Shown here one piece after another: positions 46,203 to 56,427 of a stretch of DNA of 64,000 nt. The position numbers and the translations under genes are program-made. The notes below the pieces were generated by a model. That model had not been told where the DNA came from. It ran no database searches and worked only from the letters and a program-made list of their open reading frames with translations. The stretch lies in assembly GCF_030247195.1 (NCBI RefSeq), contig NC_080671.1, positions 417,084,044 through 417,148,043 of the forward strand. The letters run 5' to 3'. Source of the DNA: Topomyia yanbarensis (taxonomy: Eukaryota > Arthropoda > Insecta > Diptera > Culicidae). The stretch's first letter is position 1, and each line of letters starts with the position of its first letter.

Positions 46203-48133
46203 TAACAGATTAAGGCCGAAGTGGCCTGTGCCGTATACAAAAGATTCCTCCATTCCACTCGGTCCATGGCCGCGCGTCGCCAGCCACGCAGTCTGCGAAG
46301 GGTCCGCAAATCGTCTTCCACCTGGTCGATCCATCGTCGTGTACTTGGGCTCATTCCGACATTCTGGCTACGTGCCCGGCCCACCGTAGTCGTCCGATTT
46401 TCGCGGTATGACAGATGGGCGGCTCCCCCAACAGCTGATGCAACTCATGGTTCATTCGCCGTCTCCATGTGCCGTCTTCCATCTGCACTCCACCGTAGAT
46501 GGTACGCAGCACTTTCCGTTCGAAGACACCAAGTGCGCGTTGGTCCTCCACGAGCATGGTCCAGGTCTCGTGCCCGTAGAGAACTACCGGTCTAATCAGC
46601 GTCTTGTAGATGGTCAACTTCGTACGACGGCGAACTCTGTTCGACCGAAGTGTTTTGCGGAGGCCAAAGTAAGCACGATTTCCTGCCACGATGCGTCTAC
46701 GAATCTCTCTGCTGGTATCATTGTCGGCGGTCACCAGTGAGCCCAAGTACACGAACTCTTCAACCACCTCGATTTCGTCGCCACCGATGCAAACTCGAAG
46801 CGGGCGGTTTTCATTCTCTTCTCGTGAACCTCTTCCTATCATGTACTTTGTCTTCGACGTGTTGATGGCAAGTCCGACGCGCTTGGCTTCTCTTTTCTGT
46901 CTGATGTAGGCTTCCTCCATCTGCTCAAAGTTTCGTGCAATAATATCAACGTCATCGGCGAAGCCAAGTAGCTGAACGGACTTTGTGAAAATCGTACCAC
47001 TCGTGTCGATCCCTGCTCTTCTTATTACACCTTCCAGCGCGATGTTGAATAACAGACACGAGAGACCATCACCTTGCCGTAACCCTCTGCGTGATTCGAA
47101 GGGACTCGAGAGCGTCCCTGAGACACGTACTACGCACATCACCCGATCCATCGTCGCCTTCACTAATCGCGTCAATTTGTCCGGGAATCCGTACTCGTGC
47201 ATAATCTGCCATAGCTGATCTCGATCAATAGTGTCGTATGCGACTTTGAAGTCGATGAACAAATGATGTGTGGGCACATTGTACTCGCGGCATTTCTGCA
47301 GTACTTGACGAAGAGCGAACACCTGGTCCGTGGTAGATCGTTCGCTCACGAAGCCCGCCTGGTACTGCCCCACGAACTCTCTTGCAATTGGTGATAGTCG
47401 ACGGCATAGTATTTGGGAGAGTACCTTGTAGGCGGCGTTCAGCAGGGTGATTGCTCGGTATTTACAGCAATCCAGCTTGTCGCCCTTTTTGTAGATAGGA
47501 CACACGAAACCTTCCATCCACTCCTCCGGTAGAATCTCCTCCTCCCAAATCTTGGTAATCACCCAGTGCAGCGCTTTAGCCAGTGGCTCGCCACCGTGTT
47601 TTAGTAGCTCGCTTGGTATTTGGTCAACCCCAGCTGCTTTATTATTTTTGAGCCGGCTGATCTCCTCCTGGATTTCTTGGAGATCCGGAGCCGGTAGTGT
47701 AATGTTTTCCGCGCGTGCTCCCAGGTGCGTTACCGTGCCATCCTCGTCGTCTGCTGCATCGCCGTTCAGGTGTTCTTTGTAGTGCTGCCGCCACCTCTGG
47801 ATCACCTCACACTGGTCCGTGAGAAGATTCCCGTTTGTATCTCTGCACATGTCGGCCTGTGGTACGTGTCCCCTGCGCGAGCGGTTCAACTTCTCGTAGA
47901 ATTTCCGTGTGTCTTTAGCGCGGTACAGCTGCTCCATCGCTTCGCGATCTCGGTCTTCCTGCTGGCGCTTTTTGGTCCGGAAAACCGAGTTCTGCCTGTT
48001 CCGTGCCTGTTTATATCGCGCCTCGTTCGCCCTCGTGCGGTGTTGCAGCATTCTCGCCCATGCTGCATTCTTCTCTTCGACTAACTGGTCGCATTCGCCG
48101 TCGTACCAGTCGCTTCTTCGGTCCGGGCCGTTG
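46203..48133 (-). mobile_element. RTE-like LINE, copy 2, 5'-truncated
   Basis: It is nearly identical to copy 1 (4578-6463) and longer at the 5' side, reaching SDWYDGECDQLVEEKNAAW. The endonuclease is missing. About 46 bp near the 3' end, by 46340, are replaced by unrelated bases relative to copy 1. The A-rich 3' tail (left end) has an extra TTTATTTA. Confidence 0.85.
46351..48051 (-). CDS. LINE reverse transcriptase, open frame
   Basis: A 566-residue frame, open throughout. It begins 39 residues upstream of the copy 1 start (ARMLQHRTRANEARYKQ-type linker), then follows copy 1 with a few substitutions (for example FKVAYDTIDRDQLW). Motifs are AAGVDQIPSELL, RRGLRQGDGLSCLLFN, catalytic FADD, HETWTM and RLRWAGHVARM. 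It ends early because of the small 3' rearrangement, losing the last 60 or so residues of copy 1. It is not expected to be mobile alone. Confidence 0.85.
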   Translation of the reverse strand: MLQHRTRANEARYKQARNRQNSVFRTKKRQQEDRDREAMEQLYRAKDTRKFYEKLNRSRRGHVPQADMCRDTNGNLLTDQCEVIQRWRQHYKEHLNGDAADDEDGTVTHLGARAENITLPAPDLQEIQEEISRLKNNKAAGVDQIPSELLKHGGEPLAKALHWVITKIWEEEILPEEWMEGFVCPIYKKGDKLDCCKYRAITLLNAAYKVLSQILCRRLSPIAREFVGQYQAGFVSERSTTDQVFALRQVLQKCREYNVPTHHLFIDFKVAYDTIDRDQLWQIMHEYGFPDKLTRLVKATMDRVMCVVRVSGTLSSPFESRRGLRQGDGLSCLLFNIALEGVIRRAGIDTSGTIFTKSVQLLGFADDVDIIARNFEQMEEAYIRQKREAKRVGLAINTSKTKYMIGRGSREENENRPLRVCIGGDEIEVVEEFVYLGSLVTADNDTSREIRRRIVAGNRAYFGLRKTLRSNRVRRRTKLTIYKTLIRPVVLYGHETWTMLVEDQRALGVFERKVLRTIYGGVQMEDGTWRRRMNHELHQLLGEPPICHTAKIGRLRWAGHVARMSE

Positions 48134-48289
48134 AAAAGTTAGCGTTGGCAAAAAAATTTCGCAAAAATTAAGTTTGTACGAATCGTCTACTGATTCAGCA
48201 CCACGTGCTGTTAGGCCCCATGCAAAACTAACTCAGACATCACTTCATTAAAATTTTAATAACTTTTCCCAAGCAAGTTGGATTGATTT

Positions 48290-48550
48290 GCCAGTCTTCG
48301 TCTAAGTTGTAGACAATAAAATTATTTGACTTATTTTCACTTGCAGAGATAAACTGATGCATACACTGCCATCTAGCGGTGAAAATGCAGGTTAGGGGGC
48401 TTTCATCCCGTAAATTGTCGAAAAATCCCATACAAACTTCAAACACGTCTGTCCGGTAGTTAAATTTGTACAATTTGGCGCTAATTTGAAGCAGACACAT
48501 TTGGTGGGACTAGGAATCGACTCAGGGATGGTCTGGTAGGGGTCATTTTT
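48290..48550 (+). repeat. Repeat family B, copy 3 (in gene C intron)
   Basis: CTAGCGGTGAAAATGCAGGTT, AAAAATCCCATACAAACTTC, GGACTAGGAATCGACTCAGG and GGGGTCATTTTT match copies 1 and 2. It lies about 70 bp left of the exon 1 donor. Confidence 0.55.
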
Positions 48551-48618
48551 TTCTTGACACTCTAGAGTATACCCATTACAAACAATCGATAATATTGAGG
48601 TTCATTTAAGTCACTTAC

Positions 48619-48902
48619 GTCAACATTTTTTTGAACACATGATAATCGATATCCGGAACACGTATCGGCTCCTCGTTGTTCTTGGCAAGCGCTCCATAAA
48701 ACATCCCCTTGAAAACTTCAGACGCCAGTGCGAGGACAAATTTATGTGCAACGATTTTCCAACCTTTCGAATCTTTACCGACCAGAAACTCGCAGTCAGA
48801 CATTGTTCCTGTTTCGAGAACATACTTCATGCGGGATATAATGTCCACAAAGGTATGCTGCAGGTCACCGGAGGTTTCGCTCGTTGTCCTTTTAGGCTCC
48901 AT
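48619..48902 (-). CDS. BTB-BACK protein C, exon 1 (BTB domain)
   Basis: The exon encodes MEPKRTTSETSGDLQHTFVD, then the BTB core GTMSDCEFLVGKDSKGWKIV, AHKFVLALASEVFKGMFYGAL and EEPIRVPDIDYHVFKKMLT. It ends AC|GTAAGT, the same donor and phase as genes A, B and E. The nearest downstream BACK exon on this strand is at 26824-27541, completing a 333-residue protein. Gene E cannot be its partner because E has its own exon 1. The 21-kb intron is made mostly of LINEs, a BEL remnant and MITEs. The start is the first Met and aligns with MEPK/MDPK in the paralogs. Confidence 0.75.
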
Positions 48903-49069
48903 CGTGTACTTTTATATGTGATCTGTTTTTGTCCTCTTGTTTACGACTTTCGGCTATAGGTAACCAAGCAAAAATTACAAAGCGGTCTACCGATCAAATA
49001 TCCGAAGGTTTCGGTGATTTTATTTCACTTTTTTCAATGATTATTTTTATCGTTATTTTTATATCACAC

Positions 49070-49262
49070 GGTTTCGTTAACTCGAAGATCTGAAAGATCA
49101 AGGTGATTATATCGGTAAGAGGTCGACATTCAACGTAAAAAGAATCATTACCAAGACAACACAAAACTTCAGAGCTGTTTTCCGTTTAGAAAATTTCAAA
49201 TGGAAGAATTTTAGATCTGTGAAAGAAAAATCATTAGTTACAACTTGCACACTCACCATCTG
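49070..49262 (-). promoter_or_regulatory. Upstream block of gene C shared with B and E
   Basis: GTTTCGTTAACTCGAAGATC, GAAAGATCAAGGTGATTA and CTTCAGAGCTGTTTTCCGTT match the flanks of B and E. The similarity stops at about 49262, where LINE and SINE fragments begin. The surviving promoter segment may therefore be shortened. Confidence 0.5.
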
Positions 49263-49353
49263 CTGGTGAATTTCAAAGTGGTGTACGATTCAGTGAAACG
49301 AAACGAACTTTAGCAGATAATGCTTGAACATGGTTTTCTGACAAAACTGATTA
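49263..49353 (+). pseudogene. RTE-like RT fragment
   Basis: The plus strand reads LVNFKVVYDSVKRNEL, a stop, then QIMLEHGFLTKLIT. This matches the FIDFKAAYDT...DQLWQIMHEYGF motif of the RTE RTs in this window. It has one stop codon and is only about 90 bp. Confidence 0.6.
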
Positions 49354-49360
49354 CGATCGG

Positions 49361-49435
49361 GGCGGGCAAAGTTGGTAGTTGGTGAGTGGATTGCCCTTGT
49401 ACACAGCTCACCAGGGTTCGAATCCCAACCCCGCC
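49361..49435 (+). repeat. tRNA-like SINE head
   Basis: 75 nt, tRNA-sized. GGCGGGC at the 5' end can pair 6 of 7 with CCCCGCC at the 3' end. A GGTTCGAATCC box B precedes it. A box A-like AAGTTGGTAGTTGGTGAG is present. It is probably the Pol III promoter part of a tRNA-derived SINE rather than a working tRNA, because the arms pair poorly. Confidence 0.55.
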
Positions 49436-49489
49436 TCAAATTACAAATCGTTTTCATGAACCACATGCAAAATCATATGGTAAAGCGTA

Positions 49490-50552
49490 AAGGGCAAACA
49501 CGAAATTATTGCGACACATTCAACAGGCCATAACTTTTTTACCATTGGGTAAAAATCAACCAAATTTTGCACACTTTCTCATTGATGTGTATTGTTTACA
49601 TGCTGTCAAACTCGAAGTCGTGTTTTTCGATTCAACGAAAATGGAGGTGAACCAACGCGAGTCGAGAGAACAAATTCTTTCCAAACACCTGGAATTTCCT
49701 GACCTGTCGCACCGGCAGTTGGGAAAAATGTTGAACATTCACCATTCAACCGTCTCCAGAGTGTTGAAGCGGTTCCAGGAGCGGTTGACGTTGGACCACG
49801 GCAAAGGAGCTGGAAGAAAACCGGGACCGGAGAACAAAAAGACGGAAGGACAGGTGAAGCGGAGGACGACGAAACGTATATAAAAGCCGATTCCGGGGTT
49901 GGAGTTTTTCACCGGCAAGAGCAAGTTCTATGTAGACGACAAATTTAAGAAGAAGAAAATGTCGAAGATCGCCTCCAAATATCTCATTTGGCAGGCCATC
50001 TGCTCTTGCGGACTGAGGAGTGAGCCTTTCGTGACAAAGGGCACTGTAAATGGCGAGATCTATAAATCTGAGTGCCTCGAGAAGCGCCTTTTGCCGTTCT
50101 TGCAGCAGCACGACGAAGCTCCGCTATTTTGGCCAGATTTGGCATCATGCCACTATTCTAAAAGTGTCCTGGAGTGGTATGAGGCCAATTCTATCCATTT
50201 TGTTCCAAAGGACATGAATCCGCCAAACTGTCCGGAGCTGTGCCCGGTGGAGCAGTACTGGGCAATGATGAAGCGGGAACTTCGGAAGACATTCAAAGAC
50301 GAGAAGGACATGTTAAGAAAATGGAAAAAGAACTGAGAAACTGGTACCGGATGACACTGTAAAGGCTTTGATGGAGGGCATCAAGCGAAAATACGTTCAA
50401 TTTTACACTCAAGGCTCCATCGATTAACTTTTCTTTTGATTTTTGAAGTAAATATATGTATAAAACTACCCTAAAATTTTGGTTTGATTTTAAACATTAT
50501 AAGAAAATTGGCATGACATTTTCGGTGTCGCAATAATTTCGTGTTCACCCTT
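49490..50552 (+). mobile_element. Tc1/mariner element (DD37E type), internally deleted
   Basis: Inverted ends read AAGGGCAAACACGAAATTAT and AAGGGTGAACACGAAATTAT, each continuing TGCGACAC. TA lies at 49488-49489 and 50553-50554. At 1,063 bp it is shorter than the roughly 1.3 kb I would expect of a complete element. Confidence 0.9.
49641..50427 (+). pseudogene. DD37E Tc1/mariner transposase, deleted and frameshifted
   Basis: The start is probably MEVNQRESREQILSK at 49641. A helix-turn-helix follows (DLSHRQLGKMLNIHHSTVSRVLKRFQE). The frame stops after KRRTTKRI, and the middle of the protein, including the first catalytic Asp, appears deleted. The second half (49899-50336) has YLIWQAICSCG, then PDLASCHYSK with the second Asp and CPVEQYWAMMKRELRK with the Glu. 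There are 37 residues between that Asp and Glu, as in the ITmD37E family described from mosquitoes. A frameshift near 50330 precedes TVKALMEGIKRKYVQFYTQG. It cannot be active. Confidence 0.85.
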
Positions 50553-50554
50553 TA

Positions 50555-52575
50555 TCCGATCCTAGCCGAGTTTCGACTATACGATCGCGCACAAGTACAC
50601 ATGTGTGCGTACATCACTATGGGAATTACTATTCTTAACCTAGAAGAGGTGTTGCTGTTACTGTCTCCAGATTCTGGGCAGAGTTGCCAGTCCTCTTGAT
50701 ATGTGGTTTTCAACAGGGGTCTAATCCGAGGCGGACAACTAGTCAGATAATCCTCGATGATGGCCTGGACATGTGCGACGACGACAGAGATATGAATGAC
50801 CCCCATAATACAGTTAACGTGGATGCTAATATTTCCCGACACGAAAACGGATCTCCGCGCGCAATGGCAAGTTGCGCGTACAAGATCGGATAGACTCTTA
50901 GTATTAATTGTTTATTATTTTTATTTTTTACATAATGTAAATATATAAAAGACCCACGGATACGTGAAGTTAACGCCGTGCCAAATAAACGAACTAAAAA
51001 ACTAGTCAGTTTTCAGAATTTCACAAATCGCCCTACTTTCCCTGGAATTGCGAAGAATCAAGGTGGAAATAGCGACAACCTGGGGGAGATTTAAAGGGGG
51101 ATGGTCGTGTAGTGGATCCGATTATGGGAAACTCGTTTCAAGACCATGTCCAATATAGTGTCGATCAGAAGTCGAAAAAAGGAGTGGGTTGTGTACCAAT
51201 CTGACCAATAATAAAACCTCAACAGCGTGATAGTCACCATTGCCGGCCGCCCCCATCCACGTCGTTCACTGGGAACGATAAAAGATAAGAGAGACGGAAC
51301 GTATTGATATTTTACCTACTTAACAGAAGGACGACGACTCATTAGACTCTTCCTTAGAAGGGTTTAAGGTTTAGGATTCGCTCCAAGCGAGTGAAGCATA
51401 GTTTGTTGGATAGTTGTTTACTTAATCCAGGAGTACAGGATCACTCGAAAAAGAAACGATTTTGTTTAGTTTAAGTTTTTTTAACTCTGGGCAGCCGGCT
51501 ACTGGGAGTAAGTTATGTTTTCTAAACAAAAGCAATTTGAACTCGAAACAGCTGACCCTGGGATCATTGCATAGAAAAGCTAATCTTATCTGTGTAATTG
51601 TAATACGGTGATCACTATTGCAACCTTATTCCGTTACTAAAACTTTTTGGGTTGAAAGTCACCGAATGTTAGCACGTAGTATGGACGAATAGTTATGATA
51701 GCGCAAAATGTTATAAATCAACAAAAGTATATGAATCTCTCTTAACATATTGGATTATTGGTGAAATAAGCGTATACGATCATTACATTATCAATAAAGG
51801 AACTTAATATTGAACTCATCAAGGCAGACGCAGCGAATTTTCAGTAGCTTTTGAGCTTCATCAGGTCAAGCAACCACTGAGTAAAATTTTGTTAACCACC
51901 CGGCAATCGCGCCATTAACTACATTTGGACACCCCGCCTGGTGTTGTAAGACGTCCCGTTCATATGATTGTGGAATTGTGGACGCAGGTATGCGTGAATG
52001 ATCGCCTTTGCAGCGAGTTTGTATTATCGCGAAACTCTCGAGCGTTTGTATGTTTGTGATTTCCGGTGATACTAAAGTCATTCTCTAGCTGTGTGGCCGT
52101 TTGCATATTTCCATCTGCTTTTGGGTGTCTCCGAGAAAGAAATAGCAAACAAGAAAACAACACAAATTAGACAGTCAAGGTTACAACTCGAATTCTACAA
52201 TATTTGTTTTTTTATTTGTAGAGCCAACTGGAGTGAAGCTTCTTTTCGTCTCTTCTCTAGTTGGCGTAAAACCTTCTCTTCTTTTCAATGACAACAGGCT
52301 AACCCTAATGACAGAATAGCTAGCTACTGTACAATGCATAGAATGTAAAGAATATACTATTACGGAACATACAAATAAATTCAGCATCTAATACCTGAGT
52401 CTAACAACAACTCGATAAAAAAACTAGCTTAAATACTTCGTACTACATACTACATAAATTTTAGAAACGAAAAAAACTAGACAGTGGATATGACCCCAAA
52501 AAACTTTTCTTTTGTGGTGGCTCGGGACAAATTAAAGTCGAAGGCATCAGAGAGTTGATTTAATGGGGTGTACTC
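50555..52575. other. Non-coding region, possible LTR-element remnants
   Basis: At 50940-51000 a TATAAAAG followed by AATAAACG resembles an LTR promoter and poly(A) pair. Near 51085-51110 a polypurine run (TTTAAAGGGGGA) precedes TGGTCGTG, and a similar run occurs at about 33068. At 51985-52062 is the second copy of the repeat at 16750. No coding is supported. Confidence 0.3.
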
Positions 52576-52672
52576 CATTAGGCATAAATACGTTAGGCAT
52601 ACGGACGTTAGGCATGATGGACGTTAGGCATAATGGACGATTGGTATAATGGACGTTAGGCATAAATTATCA
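52576..52672 (-). repeat. TATGCCTAACGT minisatellite, array 2
   Basis: It reads on the plus strand as repeats of ACGTTAGGCATAATGG and variants, about six units. The right flank AAATTATCATATTGAAGTAT is the inverse of the flank of array 1. Confidence 0.75.
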
Positions 52673-53503
52673 TATTGAAGTATCCTTTAAGGAAATAACT
52701 TTTTGGTGGTGACAGTCTCGGGTGGTAAGCGCGCAAATGTTTAAAAAAAATTGAATTATTTTGGAAACTAACAAAACTAAATCAACATTTTATTCTATTG
52801 TATATACCTCAAGAAATCTTTACTCAAATAGAAGATGCAGAACGAATGAGCATCGATTGAACAAATTGCACATCTCTAAAATAGGCAAAATACTCTTGTT
52901 TAAAATCAGTCTCTTTTGTATGAATAAAGCACATCAACCCCCATGTTGTTTGTAAACAAAAACGTTTTTAAGCTTCTAAAACTTTTGATTTAGGCAGAAT
53001 TTACTCACAAAAACAAGGAAGACCAGTAACTGGGACTATTAGAACTTAGAACTGAAGTTATTGCTATTAGTCTGATATAATTCTGCTGAAGCAGTGCCAC
53101 CAGAGATATTGACAGTTAGCGTTGATAAATGAAATTTTGATATATCTTCATTATTTTCCATTATTATTGAAAACTGCTAAAGCGTATCTTCGACGATCCT
53201 TTCTTAGCATATATTATATTGAAAATTTTCTAGAAGAATTGTGCTTAGCACCGGAATATTGAACAGCTTCCAACACTGCGAAAGAAGCATCTTTCAAAGC
53301 GACTTTTTCGTGTTTTTTGAACCCTGTGAACGCTAGAAAAATGTTGGGCATGTAAAGATTAACTAAGATTAGTTGTTCATGCATGCATGGTGTAATTGTC
53401 CAAGAAGAAAATATATAACCTAGAAGAACAGCTCATGAAAGAAAGAATGATGCAATTTACTAATTCATTCAACGAATTTACGAATATTGCTAGTTCTATA
53501 TTG
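52673..53503. other. AT-rich non-coding region
   Basis: No domain, TIR pair or splice-linked frame was recognised. A 64-codon frame at 52761-52955 looks spurious. Confidence 0.3.
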
Positions 53504-53511
53504 ATTATCTC

Positions 53512-53819
53512 CAAGGGGTGAGTCGCTTAGAACAATGTGCTATGCACACTGTATCACCTACGATAACACGATATAAGATTACGATTCACAGTAATACACG
53601 ATCATTTCACTCTTTACCACAATGTGTGGCACACTGAGGCACACTTCTGACAACTCGAAAACTGTCAACAAAGTGTAGTTGAATAATCATAGCAACCATT
53701 GCTTTTGTTTTACTGAACACCATGGCACATCGTGGCACATCTTGGTACATTGCAGCACGAGCTACCACGCTGTTTGTTTGTGAGCACAATTCGATTTGTG
53801 CTAAGCGACTCACCCCTTG
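53512..53819. mobile_element. 308-bp hAT MITE
   Basis: Inverted ends CAAGGGGTGAGTCGCTTAG are flanked by the 8-bp duplication ATTATCTC at 53504-53511 and 53820-53827. An 8-bp duplication with CA..TG ends is typical of hAT. The interior repeats TGGCACA motifs. Confidence 0.9.
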
Positions 53820-54091
53820 ATTATCTCCCATATTCATAACAGTGACACACAGTGACTGTATTCTCGAGGCCGTCACAAATAGAACTATGGAAACTCTTTG
53901 ATGTGAGCGTTTATTCCTGTACTGTGAAGAGTTACCGAAACGAAAAAGGTATCGTCACAAACGTAGAACCCGTAGCCTAATGTGGATCCTGTACATAACA
54001 TTGCCAGTTTCCATTGGATCCAAAATTTAATGTCTATTCATTATTTTTTCCCATTTTTTCGTTAACAACATATTGAGTCAATTTATTAAAT

Positions 54092-54457
54092 GTTGTAACG
54101 GCAATGGACTGGAAGGTGAAGTATATTTTTTCAATTTTAAGAGCCTTAGTACTCCAGATAGAGCAAGGAGTTGAAGGAAGAAAGTTTAAAAAAGCGTGGA
54201 AAGGGTCATATGAGCAAGCTTAGAGTTTCCCGGCGACTTAACCCTTTGTCTGCTACCGCAGGAGTCAGGATCTTTTGGCATTAGAAATGCGAATCACCGG
54301 AGTCTGCGGTATGCCCGGACGAGCGTAAGGTAACTTTGTATTTCATGCTGTCGGAACCGATCTTCAATTGCTTGCTCTCCCTTGAGTACTATGGCGCTTA
54401 ATATTGAAAAATGTACTTCACCTTCCAGTCCCTTGCCAATTAAATGCCGTTACAACA
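54092..54457. repeat. Foldback repeat with arms of about 90 bp
   Basis: GTTGTAACGGCAATGGACTGG and GAAGGTGAAGTATATTTTTTC at 54092-54140 pair with the complement at about 54405-54457. A second block (TTAGTACTCCAG...GAGTTGAAGG) pairs with CTTCAATTGCTTGC...GAGTACTATGG. No target duplication was recognised. Confidence 0.65.
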
Positions 54458-54732
54458 GTCTGTTCATTATTTTGCTTTTTTTAAATATTAAATATAAAGA
54501 ATCTGCTTGTATCCAAACTGAAGGGATGTTTTCTTCATCTCGTCTACAGAAAAATAGAAAAAAAGCTCTACACTTGTAAGGGTTAAATATATCGCATGGT
54601 ATTTTTCATTTTGGAGTCTCTCGCTAGAGTTATGCGAAGGTATGGTGTAGCAATGCGTCATTTTTTCCTAACCTAAAAAAACAAACGAAATCTCTAACGA
54701 AAGCCTTGCGATTATTTTTATATTTTTGTGAA

Positions 54733-54853
54733 CTATGCCTAACGTACATTATGCCAATCGTCCATTATGCGTAACGTATATTATGCCAATCGTCCATTAT
54801 GCCTAACGTATGTATGCCTAACGTACTTATGCCTAACGTATTTATGCCAAATG
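54733..54853 (+). repeat. TATGCCTAACGT minisatellite, array 3
   Basis: About eight units of TATGCCTAACGTAC and variants alternate with TATGCCAATCGTCCAT. It is the longest of the three arrays and abuts the LINE fragment that follows. Confidence 0.75.
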
Positions 54854-55640
54854 TCGCGCACCCGATTTAACATACGACACATACTGGCTATAGGTTCATT
54901 ATGACCATAATTTGTTCTAGGAACAAAAAAGCGGGATCGTAAAACGCGACGATAATTGTTGCAGTTCAACGCTTGAAGTAATGCGGAGCAGTCGATATTA
55001 GCTTGAATAGTATCGGAAAAAAACAAAACCTTTGCGATATTGCCTCGACAAGTGAGCAAGTCTAGACCGATCAATTTACACCTATCTTCATATGCGAACA
55101 AATCCGATAGCCATTCCAGTGAAGATGACGCAAGGCAAATCGTAAGAACGTGCGATGGAACGGTCTCGTTTTGTCTGAGCCTGTTTTGATAGAATGGTGC
55201 CCAAACCAGTGATGCATATTCTAATGTCGAGTGTACCAAAAGCAAATTTTTAGCCGTCTAAAAGATAAAGCCAAATGTTCTGGTAGCTTTTTATGAGATG
55301 TATGAAACATGGTCGCTAAATGTTAACTTTGAGTTAAGAACTATGCCTAGATCCTAGATTAACAGAAGTGTCTCTCCGAAGATTATTGCTATAAAGTTCA
55401 TAATTAAAAATAATTGATGAGTAAGCATTCACTCAGACTAAAGGATATTACGGAGCACTTAGATGCACTCAAAACCGTCTGAATGTTGCTACACCAATTA
55501 ACGAAAGTTTTTAGATCGCATTGAAGAAGCTTGAAGTCATCGGCATAGGGAAGCTTGAGATATTTGAGTGAAGAGTGGAAATTGTTCATGAATAACAGGA
55601 AGATTATGGGTACCAGGTGGCTGCCTTGTGGAACTCCCAT
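54850..55640 (-). pseudogene. CR1/L2-like LINE RT fragment
   Basis: The 55404-55640 part has MGVPQGSHLVPIIFLLFMNN and the catalytic YADD in LPYADDFKLL, then NWCSNIQTVLSASKCSVISF. The 54870-55245 part has STLEYASLVWAPFYQNRLRQ and YEDRCKLIGLDLLTCRGNIA, typical of the RT C-terminal region. Frameshifts separate the two, and the N-terminal RT and endonuclease are missing. The clade is uncertain. Confidence 0.7.
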
Positions 55641-56427
55641 AGTAGCAGCAAATAGCAGAGAAATAGTATCCCCAATTTGATTACTTATTATAAAAAGGGT
55701 GAAGTTAAGTGAAAATTCTATTGTACAGCTGGATTGCGAAGGATTTTAGTTGTACAAATAAGTTGAAAGAAAGAACGCAGAAGTGCCCTGTTTCCGTTTC
55801 CCTGTCTGGGTGTGGGTGTGCTCATGAGAGAATTTCATTTGTCTGATTTTGGTGAGAAAATGTGTGAAGGGGGCTCTGTCGGTGTTTGTTAATGGAGATA
55901 AAAAAAGCTGACAGTGAGTCACCCGTTCATTGTTTTCAAGGCATTCATTCACAGAAACGTGGGGATAGTCAACTAATGTTCGCAGAAGGCATTGTGGCGT
56001 CGCACAGTGGTCAAAAACAGTGTTTTGAGGCAGGTACTTAATTCATTGCTGTCAAAACTGTTTATATTAGCGATTTTGCATATGCTACAATATGTGTATG
56101 TGTAAAAACGCCATCATTTGGCAACAATATTTTTCTTTTACAAAATTGGTCGTAGTAGGCTATAGAAAATTCAACTTTTGAACCGAAAGAGATTGCGCTT
56201 GGCTGTCTTAGACAAAGTTGTAGAAGAAGAGTTTAGTTATAAATTTTGCAAAAGACATGTTGTCTCTCTCACTCACAGTCATCGAGTTATGTGACGTTTT
56301 CTATGAAGAACTCCTTAAATTCTTCTTTTTACTTATAACTTTTTTATTTCAGATTTTTCGCTGTTCAAAGTTATTTTTTATCATTACAAAACACGCAACT
56401 TTCCCGAACAGACCAAATAGCTGTGAA
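55641..56427. other. Non-coding region
   Basis: No supported gene. Motifs like GACAAAGTTGTAGAAGA near 56212 occur in several mosquito repeats. Short frames are probably chance. Confidence 0.3.

Noticed and set aside
50940..51110. Complete LTR of a copia- or gypsy-like element
   Set aside because: TATA, poly(A) and polypurine-like strings are suggestive, but no second LTR, primer-binding site or pol sequence was found.
54242..54582. Possible piggyBac MITE between two TTAA sites with CCCTT ends
   Set aside because: Only about five terminal bases are inverted, and its span conflicts with the better supported foldback repeat at 54092-54457.
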